A stretch of DNA of 64,000 bases from Hyperoplus lanceolatus (taxonomy: Eukaryota; Chordata; Actinopteri; Uranoscopiformes; Ammodytidae), in assembly GCA_026929865.2 (NCBI GenBank), contig CM049405.1, positions 21,005,501-21,069,500 of the forward strand, written 5' to 3'. This document shows, piece after piece, positions 38,901 through 53,497 of the stretch. Within the stretch, counting starts at the first letter, position 1; the number at the start of each line of letters is the position of its first letter. A model generated the notes under the pieces. That model was given only the letters and a program-made list of their open reading frames with translations. It made no database searches and had not been told where the DNA came from. Position numbers and translations under genes: made by a program.

Positions 38901-41900
38901 AGTGAGGACTAAGGACTTGCTGCTGTCAGCCCAAATGCTCCAATAGCACCTCTGTCACTTACATATGGGGGCCAAAATGGCCACTCATCATTCCTCCCTG
39001 CCTCTCTGACTGACTCACTCAGTAGCTCTCTGTCATTCTCCATAGTCAGGGTGTGACTATGGAAAAACCACTGCCAGGGCTTACTGGTAAAGTCTCTGTG
39101 TGTGCTTTCCACTATCAAACTACAGCTCAGCCAAAAGCCTTTACAATTCAACACTTCAATAGGTCTCTTTTTTCATCGCTGGGACATGCCAGGCCCCTTT
39201 TATTAACTTTTAGAGGTTGCATTTCCCCGATACAGAGCTGATGGAGGGCAGTTCCTCTTCCTGTGACTTTAGCCAAAAAAACAGGAATTATACAGTGACA
39301 TACTATAGCTCTCATCATATTCAAACTGGATAGTTAGTCCTGTTAATGCAGTTGTGTACAAGCTGTCAAAAAAATTCAAGTTGCTATAAGTGACTATGAG
39401 GAATGAGACTCATTGTTCCTCTGATTATCTCTGTGGACACTTTAAGAAACTTCTCAAGCACCATATCTTCTTAACATTGTCCCATTCAATTTAGCCAACA
39501 GTATTACTGTGTGTTTTAGTGTTTATTTATTTTTCAGTCCTTGCTCGTGTGACTTCTTTCTTTTAATCCGCCTGTACTTTTGTAAAGCTTCCGTGGGTTT
39601 CTTGAAAGGCACTAGATATTATGACAATTATTTTATTTCTCTGTATTCAAAATCTAGACTTCAATTATATCTATTTTATTTAAGTCATAAAGGCATCAAC
39701 TGAGAATCATAAACAGTAGTGAGGAAACTATGGGTAGTGTAGTGTTTACGCGATGATATGCTACTTGATGAACTTCTGCAACAACCGTCAGAGGCAGCCG
39801 TGAATATGAAACAAAGCATGATGCTGCAGCTTCATGGCCTTAAATGTTGGTCAGTGTTGTCACTGTTTGTTGAACTGGTGTTTTAGTATAGTGTATCTGT
39901 GTATATTTTGAAGGTGGACAGGTGTGTCCACATGATTCTGTACTGTGGTGATAATCATGCTGCTGTTGAGGTCTTGCTGAACTGTAGACTAGTGCTTTAT
40001 GTTGAAAATCATGCAGTGCTAGACTTTCCATTTGGCATCAGAAAAAGTAATTTTCTGATTAAAAGACCATTTTCTTTGCAACATCAGCTGCTTGTGATAA
40101 GCACATCACATAGCATTGCAGCAATGATGATGAATTCTGACACAAAGGTATGGAGTGCCAGTATAACACCATGTTTAATTCAATGTGTGAGCTGCAAATG
40201 CTGCAAGCATGGTTGCTGCAGGACTTTGTGACCCACCCAGAAGTCATGTGATACTGATTCACCATGGCACATCCACTCTGTTGGGACAAGTGAAATTCTC
40301 TGCATTGTGCTCCGCCGTTACCTGTTGTTTCTTGGCCGGCCGTCTCTAAGCCGGCAGAGGCTCTGCAAGAGCGTGTTGTGTTTTCTGTCTGTGGAGGCGC
40401 TAAGCCATCTTAAGACAGCCTTTCAATGAGAAATGACAAGATAATACCCCGAACCACAGGGTCTCCTGTCGATCTTACAGAGGGCTTCGGCTACAGAAGT
40501 GCAGCCTTCTTTTTGTGTTTATAAAACATAGTTCTGAAAAGATGCATAATTGCCTGTGATGCACACTATTTGGGATGGTAGAACCCTATGCAGAGATTTA
40601 GTGATTCTGATGGGATGTGTAAAGAGTGGAGGCTCCGAACTTTATTGTGTCTCAGGCTATAGGCTTAGCCTAGGAGTGCGGACATCACTGGCCCCATGCT
40701 AATCTCTGTTGATGCTTTATGTAACACCCAGTATCACATGATCACACGTCACTGTTCACCCAGCTACTGTAATGCACTCACTAGTCAGTCATTCACAACA
40801 CAAATGGATGACACAGACGGAGGAAAGATGAGGAGCACACATACACAGTCATCATAACCTGGCGCGCTGCCTTGGATTCCCTATGCATCTCTGCACTGTC
40901 TAATGCATCTGTAGGGCGCGACCCAGATCTGTTCACCACATTTAAGAAGGAACGGGAGGGGTGGCAGGGGGGTGAGGGGTCCGAAAACACTTAACAAAGA
41001 AGCTCAAGACGCACCACTTCTATTACTTTGGAGAGTATATGATCCCGCTGACGGACTGCTCCATGAGAGTACGGGGTGTACCAGGGCAAGGCCATGACGA
41101 GATGGCAATGGAACTTTTGTTCTGGGAGCTGGAGCAGCACCTCAAAAGGTAAAATAAAGACAAGGAACCCCCCAAGGGTACAGTGTAGCGCCGCTCGGGC
41201 CAATCACTACAATAGCTGCGACACAAAGGGTTGCATGGCTATATTGTCCTTTTCATTCAGTCATTCTTAGCTTAAGGTGCTGCATTGACGTATAGGGATA
41301 CTATAAACCGGGTTTGCTGGGTCACTCATTGCACTGCAAGTTTGGTACATTGAATGTCTATAGTAAAAATTGGAGGGTGTGTAAATGTGTAGCAAACAGA
41401 ATGAAAGTTTGTAAATGTAGATGACCTACATCCGTGGTATTGATTTGATCCACTTTCTAATATTTTCAGGGTAATTGAACCCACAGCATGTTCCTTTTTT
41501 GTCACAAGATTGCTTGCCATATTGTGTTGTGTTGTAACAGCTGTGTGGCCAACACATTGATCCATCTGGTTATCATCATTTCACATAAAGTTACCCCCTC
41601 CTCTGCAACAATATGGAAACGTATAACTCTGCAGAAATATTCCTGTACAAAATAAGTCTTGCTTGTGCTTCTAATTTGTTGTAAGAAAATGTGAAAACTC
41701 CTACAGTTCCATGAGGTACTACATAGTTACTAGTTTATTAGGTCCACCTATGCAATCCAATGCCTTACATTCTTTTTAAAGTTTAGAAAATGTCCTTTTT
41801 GTGTATCTGAGCTTCTTTATTTTATAAAAGAACCCTTGTTTATATTATCCACAACAGATTATTATTATAGGAGAAAAACATGTAACTTATTTTGAGTTAT

Positions 41901-44859
41901 ATACGTAGAAAAAATATTTATGTTAGAAATTTATGAATTATGTATAGATATAATGCATTTGTGTTTTGAGCAAAGTGTGTTTGCTCATATGTATTTTAAA
42001 TTCCAAACACAACCAACAGATAGTAGAACATCCACCAGTCCACTTATTGGTCTGCACACATACAGGTCTTTCCTTTCTTCAGTGGCTTCACTAGGTCAGT
42101 GGGCTGGTGGTGTTGTACAACAAAGCAGCAAGGTCATCAGTTGGCTGATCTAGCTGTAACACAGTCTGCTATTATAAATTAAAAACTTTATATTGTTTGG
42201 TAATAAAATTAAGTACCTGTACTGAAGCAGTACTTGTGTGAGGTTAGCATCTCTAGACTAGCATCACAGGAAAAGTACAATAGGTCAACTTTACTGGTGA
42301 CAAAACTAACCATTGGTTATTATTTTGCAGTAGAAATAAAGACATGTGAATTTGTTCTAAAAGAACAATCCTGTATTACTTAACACTTATAAACGTGAAA
42401 CATTATCAGAAAATGACAAGTTAGATCCAGTTGTTTTTCTAGTGTTGTCTAATGCTTTATCTTGTGCGACCAGGTGCTTCTCAATGTGAGTTTTCTTAGA
42501 ACATCATGACGTTGTAATTTATTTTTATGTCAGTTCCTACCAAGCCTCCGTATGGTTTTCTGAGTATGTGACCTGTTGTTTTCATTCCTCAAGAGCTGTG
42601 TTCATACTGGCTATTTGGGTCTGGATAATTCCCTTAACCTAGTCATAGAGGAGACCGGAAGAGATAAGTGTGGCTTAGAGCATCTTATTAAGCTATTTGG
42701 CTTGTTGTTAAAGTGTTTGACTGGGATCAGGGGTGAGCAGAAGCTGTCATCTAGATGTACTCTTGTGCTTAATATTCCAGGACTGTGCTGTGATACCCAA
42801 GTTAGCTTAAGCCCCCTGCTTTTGAAGAATACTGACTTTTAAATCACTTGGATGGCACCCAACCTCGACTCAAATATATCAGGGTTTGAATTTTTTCTCC
42901 TAATATTGGTGACATTTCTGCCACGTCTCACTGCTTCACACAGCATTGGAAGTTTTTAATTTTTCATTCAGGCCCTTGATAAAACGGCTATGAACTAGTA
43001 GTACTCAAAAGCTGAATAGCTGGATCCTAGAACCATTTAAAACCGTTTTAATCATCATAATTATTATGACGTGCACTATTAACATACCTGTCCCCTGCAT
43101 TTATCAACATTTGGCTTTAAGTCAGTGTTACAAACCAATACCAGATCTTTCAAATTGGTTGAACAAGTTTTTCTGTACTTTGTTTCTTTTATGCCGAGGA
43201 CTGCATAGCATCCGTGGGTGAGATCAGAGCCAAGACTGTCAAGAGTGTGTACTCATGATTTTTGCAGGGTTTTGGGTGTAGTGGAATGTGTGAAAGCAGC
43301 CTTTCAGAGCGTGTAGGGACGGTGTCTAGTTTGGAGGATGTCTGAGGTTGCGGCATTTCTGTGTGGATGAGTTGTTTTAGGTGTCTGTGAGACTCAATAA
43401 TACTCCCCTCTATAAAGTGTTTTGAACGGTATGTGGCCATGTTGTTTGAGTCAGATTGACCTCATTGACCTCCCATGTCCTCCCAACGTCTTGATAACAT
43501 TTGACCGACAAGTATCCCTCAGTAAAATTGATCATAGAATCTTGCAATCAACCGTTGTCAACCAAGGTGGATTCAAAGGGGTGTTTTAAAGTCACAATGC
43601 CTGTTAAGATTTAGTTTTGGGAGTGGGATGATTGTGCTACAGTGGAGTACGAGGGCCATTGTTTTGTTCTATTAGAAATGTATTACTATTTGCATCATTT
43701 AAAGACACATGCATGCAACTGTATGTGTATGAAATGTTTTTCTTTAAAGCCAACATAAATTCAAGGCAATCTCACACCAACTTTTGACTTTTCTAAAGAA
43801 GTGAACTAGTTGGGATTAAAATATATCTTGTTAGAATATTTTCACAAGTAGGACTGTGCTCATGTTCTCTGCACACAGATGCTCTTTAAAGGTCACCCTT
43901 TGCATTGATTGGTGTATACTAGTTTCCAGATGCAACCTGACAGCTTGAACATCTTATTTGTACCCCTCCTGCTAAGCAAGTGCTCAATAATGTGACATGA
44001 AATGTAAATGTAAGGCTAGAGGCTTGTTTCTTGATCAAGTGGCTCAGCCTCACTGTTCTGCAGTGCTGTGCAGGGCCACATGGTGGCAATATTGGTATCT
44101 GATATCGCACTAAATTGATAAAGCCTTTAGATTGAACACCTGCCCAGAGTTAATTGGCTTATTTCTTTGTGACTATTATCCTCTGGATACAATGCTGTTG
44201 TTACTGTTGATAGTATGGATTATGTTGATTATTTTCAGAAATCAGTTAAATTGTGACATGAAACGTTGTGGGCTGTATCGTATGCTGACATTTCTTCTAA
44301 CCCTATAGGCCTACTGTTAGTATACCAGCGGACAGCGTGCCTCGGTGTCGGTGTAATATTTTATTGTTCCCAAACTGGGTAATTAAAGTAGCCTAAAATA
44401 TACAGGGCTATAAAATGCTGTGGTGAGCAATTGTATGCATTGGAACGTCCCTTAAACTGAGGTAAATGATGCAATAAACAATATGATTACATCATGTAGC
44501 CTAATGAGGGTAATTTGTGACAGCTGTGTATTTACCATCAGTTTCTGGAAAAATATACCTTACCATATTGTTTTTGTTAGTGAAAAACTAGGCCATACAA
44601 CTTATTTTCTAACACAGGCCTCCCTGTAAAGTGTACAAGGACTTAAAAACACTTTCAGTTTCCTTATTATGGAGATCAATTCAAGACAATATGTTAAATT
44701 AAAAAAGGCTCAATTCTTCTAGTAATAATACCAAAGGCAACACTTTATCGGCGTGTAGGTTTCATTTTGTTAACAGGAGCTGTAATTTAGCCGTCCAAAA
44801 CCTTGCCCTTCCCTTGCCTGTTTTTCAGTATTCCAGCTCTTTCTTCTTCCCTTCCCATC

Positions 44860-45212
44860 CGGTTCTCCCCGGTTTCATCCACCTCCTCTCCACTCCCAGA
44901 ATACTTTATGCAAAGACATGTCAGCTGAGCGGCAGGTGGGGGCGTTCCTGAATACATTATTCAAACTGCCTCCGTCTCCGCCAATCAGGGGCCGGCTTGT
45001 CGTTTCGTTGCTGGATAAATTATGCGGACTTGTCCCGAGCTGCTGATGTGGTGTGTGTTGTGCCGAGATGAGCTGACCTTGGATTGTATTTTGTACCGCT
45101 GGTGGTGGTCGGTGCCTGAGCTTCAACGGACGGTACTTAGAGTAGCGCGTGTGGATGTGTCTCGCGGAGGTCGAGTTGGGACTCGGGGCTGTTAGTTCGC
45201 GGACAGTAAAAC
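44860..45212 (+). promoter_or_regulatory. tsc22d1: tsc22d1 short-isoform promoter and 5'UTR
   Basis: The stretch upstream of the alternative first exon rises in GC content. It carries a CCAAT box at 44981-44985 (CCGCCAATCAG), an octamer-like ATGCAAAG near 44910, and two ATTATGC/ATTATTC motifs. It lies within the last kilobase of the long-isoform intron. In mammals the short isoform is the TGF-beta and stress inducible one; whether this fish promoter responds likewise is inference. The transcription start is unresolved. Confidence 0.6.
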
Positions 45213-45343
45213 ATGGCCAGCATGAATACGCCGTGCTACACCGTGGCCATGGACCTAGGCGTCTGCCAGCTGAGACATTTCTCCATCTCTTTTTTGTCGT
45301 CGTTGTTGAGCACAGAGAGCTCGCACCACAAACTCGACAATAG
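45213..45343 (+). CDS. tsc22d1: tsc22d1 short-isoform first coding exon
   Basis: This exon encodes the distinctive N-terminus of the short TSC22D1 isoform: ATG at 45213, then 43 codons plus AG before the donor GTAAAT. It includes AMDLGVCQLRHFSISFLSSL, nearly identical to the human short isoform (AMDLGVYQLRHFSISFLSSL, from memory). The terminal AG plus T of the shared exon makes Ser, giving LDNSSSGA as in human. An in-frame TAA lies two codons upstream at 45207, so translation starts at this ATG or at Met4. The mature short protein would be 150 residues; human is 144. Frames in other phases here are shadows. Confidence 0.96.
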
Positions 45344-45710
45344 GTAAATACTGTGTTATAGAGCCCCACGCATTACACAGCTGCCTTTGTATTCAGGGCT
45401 CGGCTCCCTTCACCTGCACCACAAGCCTAAATGTCCCCGCTGTGTGATGGAGGCTGTGCTCAGTATCTTTACACTCACACTGAGGCCACACTGCCACAAA
45501 CGCTTTGTAAGGAAGGACATGAGCACTTGTTCCACAATGAAACCGGGCCGCAGATTTTTATAGAAATGTCCAGAGGGTTCATGTTACGACCCACGTTTCT
45601 ATATAGGGAGAAAAGGCTGCTTCTCTCCGTATGCTGCGGCTCCATAATTTTGTATCACAGCACAGATTGATTTAATATGTGTGACTTATTTCCTGTGTCT
45701 TCTTTTGCAG

Positions 45711-45762
45711 TTCATCGGGAGCCAATGTTGTGGCCATAGACAACAAGATTGAACAAGCGATG
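45711..45762 (+). CDS. tsc22d1: tsc22d1 shared exon 2 (start of TSC box)
   Basis: This 52-nt exon lies between TCTTTTGCAG and GTGAGT. Its first base completes Gly after the long exon or Ser after the short one. The other 17 codons read SSGANVVAIDNKIEQAM, the beginning of the highly conserved TSC box. Both isoforms enter it in the same phase, which confirms both first exons. Confidence 0.97.
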
Positions 45763-46248
45763 GTGAGTTTTTATATTTTTTCTGTCGTTAGTTAAAATGT
45801 TAACTTCTACTACACTGGCTTTTAATCCATACCATACAACGGACTGTAGACTACCTCTGTTTGAAAGACAGGCTTTCATTAAAATATGGATCGTAGGCCA
45901 TTTTGCATTCCGTCACATCTTTTGTGTCTTTTATGTACTATAATGTGCTGAACAACAGTCCATCTATTCATGTGGGCTAATCTAGCAAAAACACACAAGG
46001 GTTACTCTGTGGATAGAAACAATTAGCCTAACTCAATCCAACCGCTTTTACTAGCTCGAGACAAAACCACAAACGTGTTATTTAGCGTTAAGTAGGCCTA
46101 TATAAAGCCCCTTTCAAATCAGTGCAGTAACTGTATGTTCTCACATTTGTTTTTATGAAACAGCTGAGCTTTTAATTTCTAGGAAACCAACCGGAGTTTT
46201 ATTTTCTCTTTCACTTCACTCTTTGTTGTTGTCGCTACCCTCAGCTCT

Positions 46249-46345
46249 GTTGCTAGGCAAACTGTATGGCCCACACGCCTCTTTATAAATATCAAGGCCT
46301 CTGATTGGCCAACACATGGCCATGTGGGCAGGGTTAATGACGTGG
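46249..46345 (+). promoter_or_regulatory. promoter-like motif cluster in tsc22d1 intron 2
   Basis: Within 100 bp are GTTGCTAGGCAAA (46249-46261, close to the RFX X-box palindrome), TATAAATA (46284-46291), an inverted CCAAT box ATTGGCC (46304-46310) and TGACGTGG (46338-46345, CRE half-site). The cluster lies 490-590 bp after shared exon 2 and about 560 bp before exon 3. Motif matches alone do not prove activity; it could be an enhancer, an internal promoter or coincidence. Confidence 0.35.
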
Positions 46346-46909
46346 CACCCTGGGAATATACCCACTCGAATTTTCAGTTTCTATTTATTTAAATTATATT
46401 ATGATATAGCATCCCTTAAAAATCTGCAAAAAAAATCCAGTATCTCAATCATATTAATTTCTCATAACATGTTCTAGTAAGATGTTGGCAGCCCACTTAA
46501 AAATTCATATGTATCACATGACTACTTGCTGCCAAAGTAACACATTGTGTATATTTTTAGTAGCAATATTCTATAGGCTAATAGTAACAAAGCCAGGTAT
46601 ACAGTGACACTTATTAATATCACTACACATTCTCTGACGACAAAATGTTGGTAAAATATTTTCTATCCACATTGGACATGTTTATAAAGGCAGTAGTCAA
46701 GCTTAGGCAAATTGCTGCTTATTTGTTTTTGTTTTCTGTTTCTTAAAAGTTTACTTGACATACAGATGAGGTCTAATTTGTTAGAACAGTTTGATGTATT
46801 TCTCTGAGACAAAACTGAGGTTACAGTAGGTTTGAGCTCCTGGCTTTTCTTTAACATAGAAGTGTCGAATTGTATTCTAGTCATTAATCCATACCTCTGT
46901 CTGTCTCAG

Positions 46910-47179
46910 GACCTGGTGAAGAGTCACCTGATGTACGCCGTGCGTGAGGAGGTGGAGGTCCTGAAGGAGCAGATCAAAGAGCTGATAGATCGCAACTCCC
47001 AGCTGGAGCAGGAGAACACCCTGCTGAAGACACTGGCCAGCCCGGAGCAGATGGCCCAGTTCCAGGCCCAAGTCCAGACTGGCTCCCCTCCCGCCCCTAC
47101 AACAGCAGCCACGCCGGGACCCCCGAGCACCGCAGCCCTCGCCCAGCCCACCCTGCACAGCTCTGGGCCCTCGGCATAG
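46910..47179 (+). CDS. tsc22d1: tsc22d1 shared last exon (leucine zipper, stop)
   Basis: The acceptor CTGTCTCAG at 46901-46909 is followed by 89 codons and TAG at 47177-47179. [20 protein letters not shown] completes the TSC box. [20 protein letters not shown] and [15 protein letters not shown] form the leucine zipper and its C-terminal cap, through which TSC22 proteins dimerise. The tail is Pro/Ala/Thr-rich and ends SSGPSA. The sequence is almost identical to human over the zipper (IDRNSQ against IEKNSQ) and divergent in the tail, the usual family pattern. Confidence 0.97.
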   Translation, partial: DLVKSHLMYAVREEVEVLKEQIKELIDRNSQLEQENTLLKTLASPEQMAQFQAQVQTGSPPAPTTAATPGPPSTAALAQPTLHSSGPSA

Positions 47180-48580
47180 CCCGGTCTGCGCAGACAGACG
47201 GACAGTTTTTTGAGTTCTGAAACAGAGCTGAACCTTGCCTTCTGCAGCTGAAGGTTATGCTGTCAAGACAAGAATTTGCACATATTTATCCCTCAGAAGG
47301 ATTCAGCCAGTGGGGACAAGCAGCGCATTGCTTTACTACAGCACGGTAGAGGGTGTTAATCTTGAGATGCTGTATTGGGAGGGGGTTGGTCTCGGACAAG
47401 GATTTAATCATTGAACATTTGCCAAATAACCCTTGGACATATCAACTAGAATGTCTCACCAAGAAGAAACAAAACATAATATCAGTGGCGACAATATGCT
47501 TACATATAGATTAAAAAAATCATCACTGTGCCTGTCTGGATTTTAAGTGATGTCGACTTACTGATGAGCGTGGTGGATGAGTAGGAGGATTGTATTGGTT
47601 GTAACCTTTTTTTTTTTTTTTTTTTGCTGAATGATGTAAATAAAAATGTCTCTTTCTCTCTCTCAATTTACAAGTTGAGAGGTGTTAGACAGAAAAAGCC
47701 TTCTCAGAGTGACAAATGAAGAATGTGAGCAATTGTTATCACGACAAAGGCCCCATCTGGAATGGGGGAGTCGGGGACGGGTGGGGTGGGTATTTTGAAC
47801 AACAGTTGTAAGAACTGATGACGTTGCTTCGACTGTGGGTTGATGCGATGAACAAACCTTGGTTTCTTATGGAGATGATGATGATATTCTATTTCAGTAT
47901 TTCACTTTCAAGCTCCTCATTTTGCCCTCGATAAAGCTCATCATTGCTGTTTACTCAACCCTGCAGTGGCATGTAATTAAAACCTTATCTGACAGGGTTG
48001 AGGCATTGGGCTTAGCTGCATTTTCTCTTTTCCTAAACATTTGAGGGGCAGAAGATTATGTATATTTCTGTATAGTGTAAGTACCATGTAAAATAGTGAG
48101 GAGGAGAAAAACAAAAGATGCTATCTAGGTCACACAGATTGAAGCGGTGCAACGTGCTGGTTTTGCCCGGTCTGTGTCGTCTATTTTTAATGCTGTATTT
48201 TCAAGACTGGATTGACAGGAGTTTAGGTTATTTAACTTTAACACACAGCCAACACCGTTGTCCATAATCCCTTTCTGCAGCATTCATTCTCTACTGTACA
48301 ACCATTTACACTTAGCTCTTTTTCTTTCTGCAATATTGCACCTTTACGATTTTTATTTTGACAGTAAATACTTCTGGATGAACAATATCTTAAAGCTCTG
48401 CATTAAAAAAAAATACAAACTCTAGAGATGTTTTTCTTTTTCATTCTGTGTATCAGTTGTATGCTCATGTTCTGTGCATGTTTCTGCAAAGACCGGATAA
48501 GATATTGTAACATACTTACAACAATTGCAGTTGACAGCTGCACTTCACAACTTTCAATAAATGTGCTTAAAGGAGAATTA
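47180..48580 (+). other. tsc22d1: tsc22d1 3'UTR with candidate poly(A) signals
   Basis: Downstream of the stop are AATAAA at 47639-47644, just after a poly-T run at about 47609-47625, and AATAAA at 48556-48561 (CAATAAATGTGC). The distal signal fits a 3'UTR of about 1.4 kb; the proximal one would give about 0.48 kb. No other gene is read on the plus strand here. Confidence 0.65.
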
Positions 48581-48946
48581 ACCACCTGTGTCACTATTTC
48601 TTTCTTGTTGATCTACGGTAGATGTGCACCAGGCAGGGTGCATGGAATGCAGTTGGAGACCTCTCTGCTTTGAGGTGATATTTAAACCCCCCTATTTTCT
48701 TGGATCCCTTTCTTAAAAAGATTCCCTGCTAAACTTCTAATCACACAAGCAAACATTTGCATATACAATAAAACCTATATGAATAATAAGGTGGCAAGAG
48801 AAAGAAGAGACATTTACTTGGATTTAAATGGAGAGCCTCTTTAAAGGGAATTCCTCTGGACATCAGTGTTTATGCGTGTGCAATGATGAAAACACTTGAC
48901 TCTTCAAATGCAGAAGTAAAACTAGACCCAACCTAATTGCTTGACA

Positions 48947-49411
48947 TTTATTTGAAAAAAAGAAGAAGATTCTTCTCACATCACACAGACGAATACTTAA
49001 ATATATATGGCACATTGTCAGCAGGAATCACTGGCCCCACACACACGTCTGTTAACAGTCACACTGTCACATTCACATACACACACACAGGTGACAAGTG
49101 GGTAATGAGACTCGCATGTTCTCCAGCCGGCGTGGTTTAAGACTGTCTATAGAAAAGCTGTCCGTACCACAGACTGCAACACTGTAAACGCTGATTAAGG
49201 AAGGGAGGTGTCCAGAGGAAGGGCTGGCTAAGGAAAGGGGGGTAGGGGGAAGCCTCTCTCTACCTCTGTCTCCGAGGTCTGCTGGATCCAAAGCTTTGGT
49301 GTGAGTTGGGCCTCTGGATGAGGGTCGGGAGGGATGTGCAGGGGCAGGTTAGCCAGGCTCAGTGAGGGTATGAGGGGGGAGGAGGACCGGAGTCTGGAGG
49401 CTCTGTCTGGA
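48947..49411 (-). other. serp2: serp2 3'UTR with candidate poly(A) signal
   Basis: On the minus strand the serp2 stop at 49412 is followed by about 460 bp leading to AATAAA at 48952-48947. The long frames in this interval on either strand lack homology and are treated as chance. Confidence 0.6.
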
Positions 49412-49452
49412 TCACATTCCCATACGGATGCTCTGGATGATCTGAAATATGG
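49412..49452 (-). CDS. serp2: serp2 coding exon 3 with stop
   Basis: The minus-strand acceptor CACTCTCAG is followed by CC, which completes Ala with the last G of exon 2, then IFQIIQSIRMGM and TGA. This is the invariant C-terminus of RAMP4/SERP proteins and the end of the single membrane anchor. An overlapping minus-strand frame (49228-49470) in another phase is a shadow. Confidence 0.95.
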
Positions 49453-49660
49453 CTGAGAGTGACAGACCATGTTTGTTTCAATTTTTTATTTTTTTTTGCT
49501 TTTCATAAAATAAATAACTCATGATTGTGTTTAATTGTCTTTTAAATATCTTAAGTTTTTTATTTAATTCATGAGTTTTTTATTTTCTGTATCAAAGAAG
49601 GTAGGCGACATTAATAATGTGTGTACGCTTCTTTGACTCTCTTAGCCATGGTTTTTACTC

Positions 49661-49792
49661 TGCCACATTAGTGTAATCAACCATATTAGCTACATTAGCT
49701 TACTATGCTCAATCATATTTGCTACATCAGCCTACCGCTATGTTAATGTAATCAACCATATTAGCTATATTGGCTTACTGCCATGTTAGTAT
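49661..49792. repeat. minisatellite of about 43-bp units in serp2 intron 2
   Basis: Units share GTAATCAACCATATTAGCTA followed by CATTAGCTTAC or close variants. Three degenerate copies plus part of a fourth run from TGCCACATTAGT to TGCCATGTTAGT. Confidence 0.75.
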
Positions 49793-50078
49793 ATGGGTCA
49801 TCCCTATTTTCCCTCATTTCAATTAAATTATAAAATGAGGCCCCATTTGTCTAGCCTACATTCCCCAAGCATCAGGGCTGGCCCTTTCTTTTTTGTATGT
49901 TAATTTTTCTAAGCTACTTTTATTTTTTTTATGAAACGCATGAAAAACAGGTGCAATTCTTTATAATATAAATCGGATGGAACACAGGGCTGAGGTAACA
50001 TAGACAGCCTCTCTGAGTGTACTTAACCACTATATTAGTTTATAAATGAGCTTACTATCAAAAAAGGTAACAACATTA

Positions 50079-50180
<102 letters not shown>

Positions 50181-50190
50181 CTATGGAAAA

Positions 50191-50191
<1 letters not shown>

Positions 50192-50280
<89 letters not shown>
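50192..50280. repeat. (AC)n microsatellite abutting the serp2 exon 2 acceptor
   Basis: About 89 bp of AC repeats ((TG)n in the serp2 transcript). On the minus strand it leads into TCTTTTCCATAG and then exon 2. A further CATGCA-interrupted AC tract continues to about 50302. Confidence 0.97.
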
Positions 50281-50282
<2 letters not shown>

Positions 50283-50302
50283 CACACACACACATGCATG
50301 CA

Positions 50303-53026
<2,724 letters not shown>

Positions 53027-53497
53027 GGTCATATGTTCCCACAGCCCGTTGGTCCCACAGCCCGATTGTCCCACTATGTTCCTGAAATTGGAGATTAGGT
53101 TCAGGCATCACAGCTAAGTGGTTAAGGTGAGGGTAAGGGGATAGGGAGAGGTTAGAATAGGAGTAGTCTCGCAAAGCCAGACCAAACTACAGCAAGTAGT
53201 ATGGTCTGGAAGCACTCCGTTTAGAGCCGTCTATTCGGGGGGGAAACTGGGCTGGCCTGTTTTTATTTCTTTAAACCAATCACAATCATCTACGGCGGGG
53301 CTAACCCCGGGAAGCAGCCAATGGAGGCATAGCGTTGTTTGCCAACGCCAGCGCTTAATAGACGCTGGCGGAAGTGGTCAAGCCAGACTAGAATAGGAGT
53401 GACACACACTCACAAACATATTATTCTCTATTGTAGGCTATAGTTAGATAAGATTACTTACACCTGTAGGACCAATGGGCTGTGGGAACATAGACAC
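53027..53497. mobile_element. MITE with TATGTTCCCACAGCCC ends, hosting a second MITE
   Basis: The left end contains ATATGTTCCCACAGCCCGTT followed by GGTCC. The right end reversed contains CTATGTTCCCACAGCCCATT followed by GGTCC. The interior has AGTGGTTAAGGTGAGGGTAA, a phrase common in fish repeats. The element is split by the 224-bp insertion at 53165-53388. Confidence 0.65.
53165..53388. mobile_element. 224-bp MITE with 12-bp flanking direct repeat
   Basis: The element starts AGTCTCGCAAAGCCAGAC and ends AAGCCAGAC. It is flanked by identical TAGAATAGGAGT at 53153-53164 and 53389-53400. An inner palindrome CGCCAGCGCTTAATAGACGC TGGCG lies near 53346-53370. The repeat family is widespread in fishes; its superfamily is not settled from this copy. 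Confidence 0.75.

Noticed and set aside
49228..49470. 80-codon minus-strand frame rich in Ser and Pro
   Set aside because: It overlaps the last serp2 exon in another phase; the short IFQIIQSIRMGM frame is the real coding sequence.
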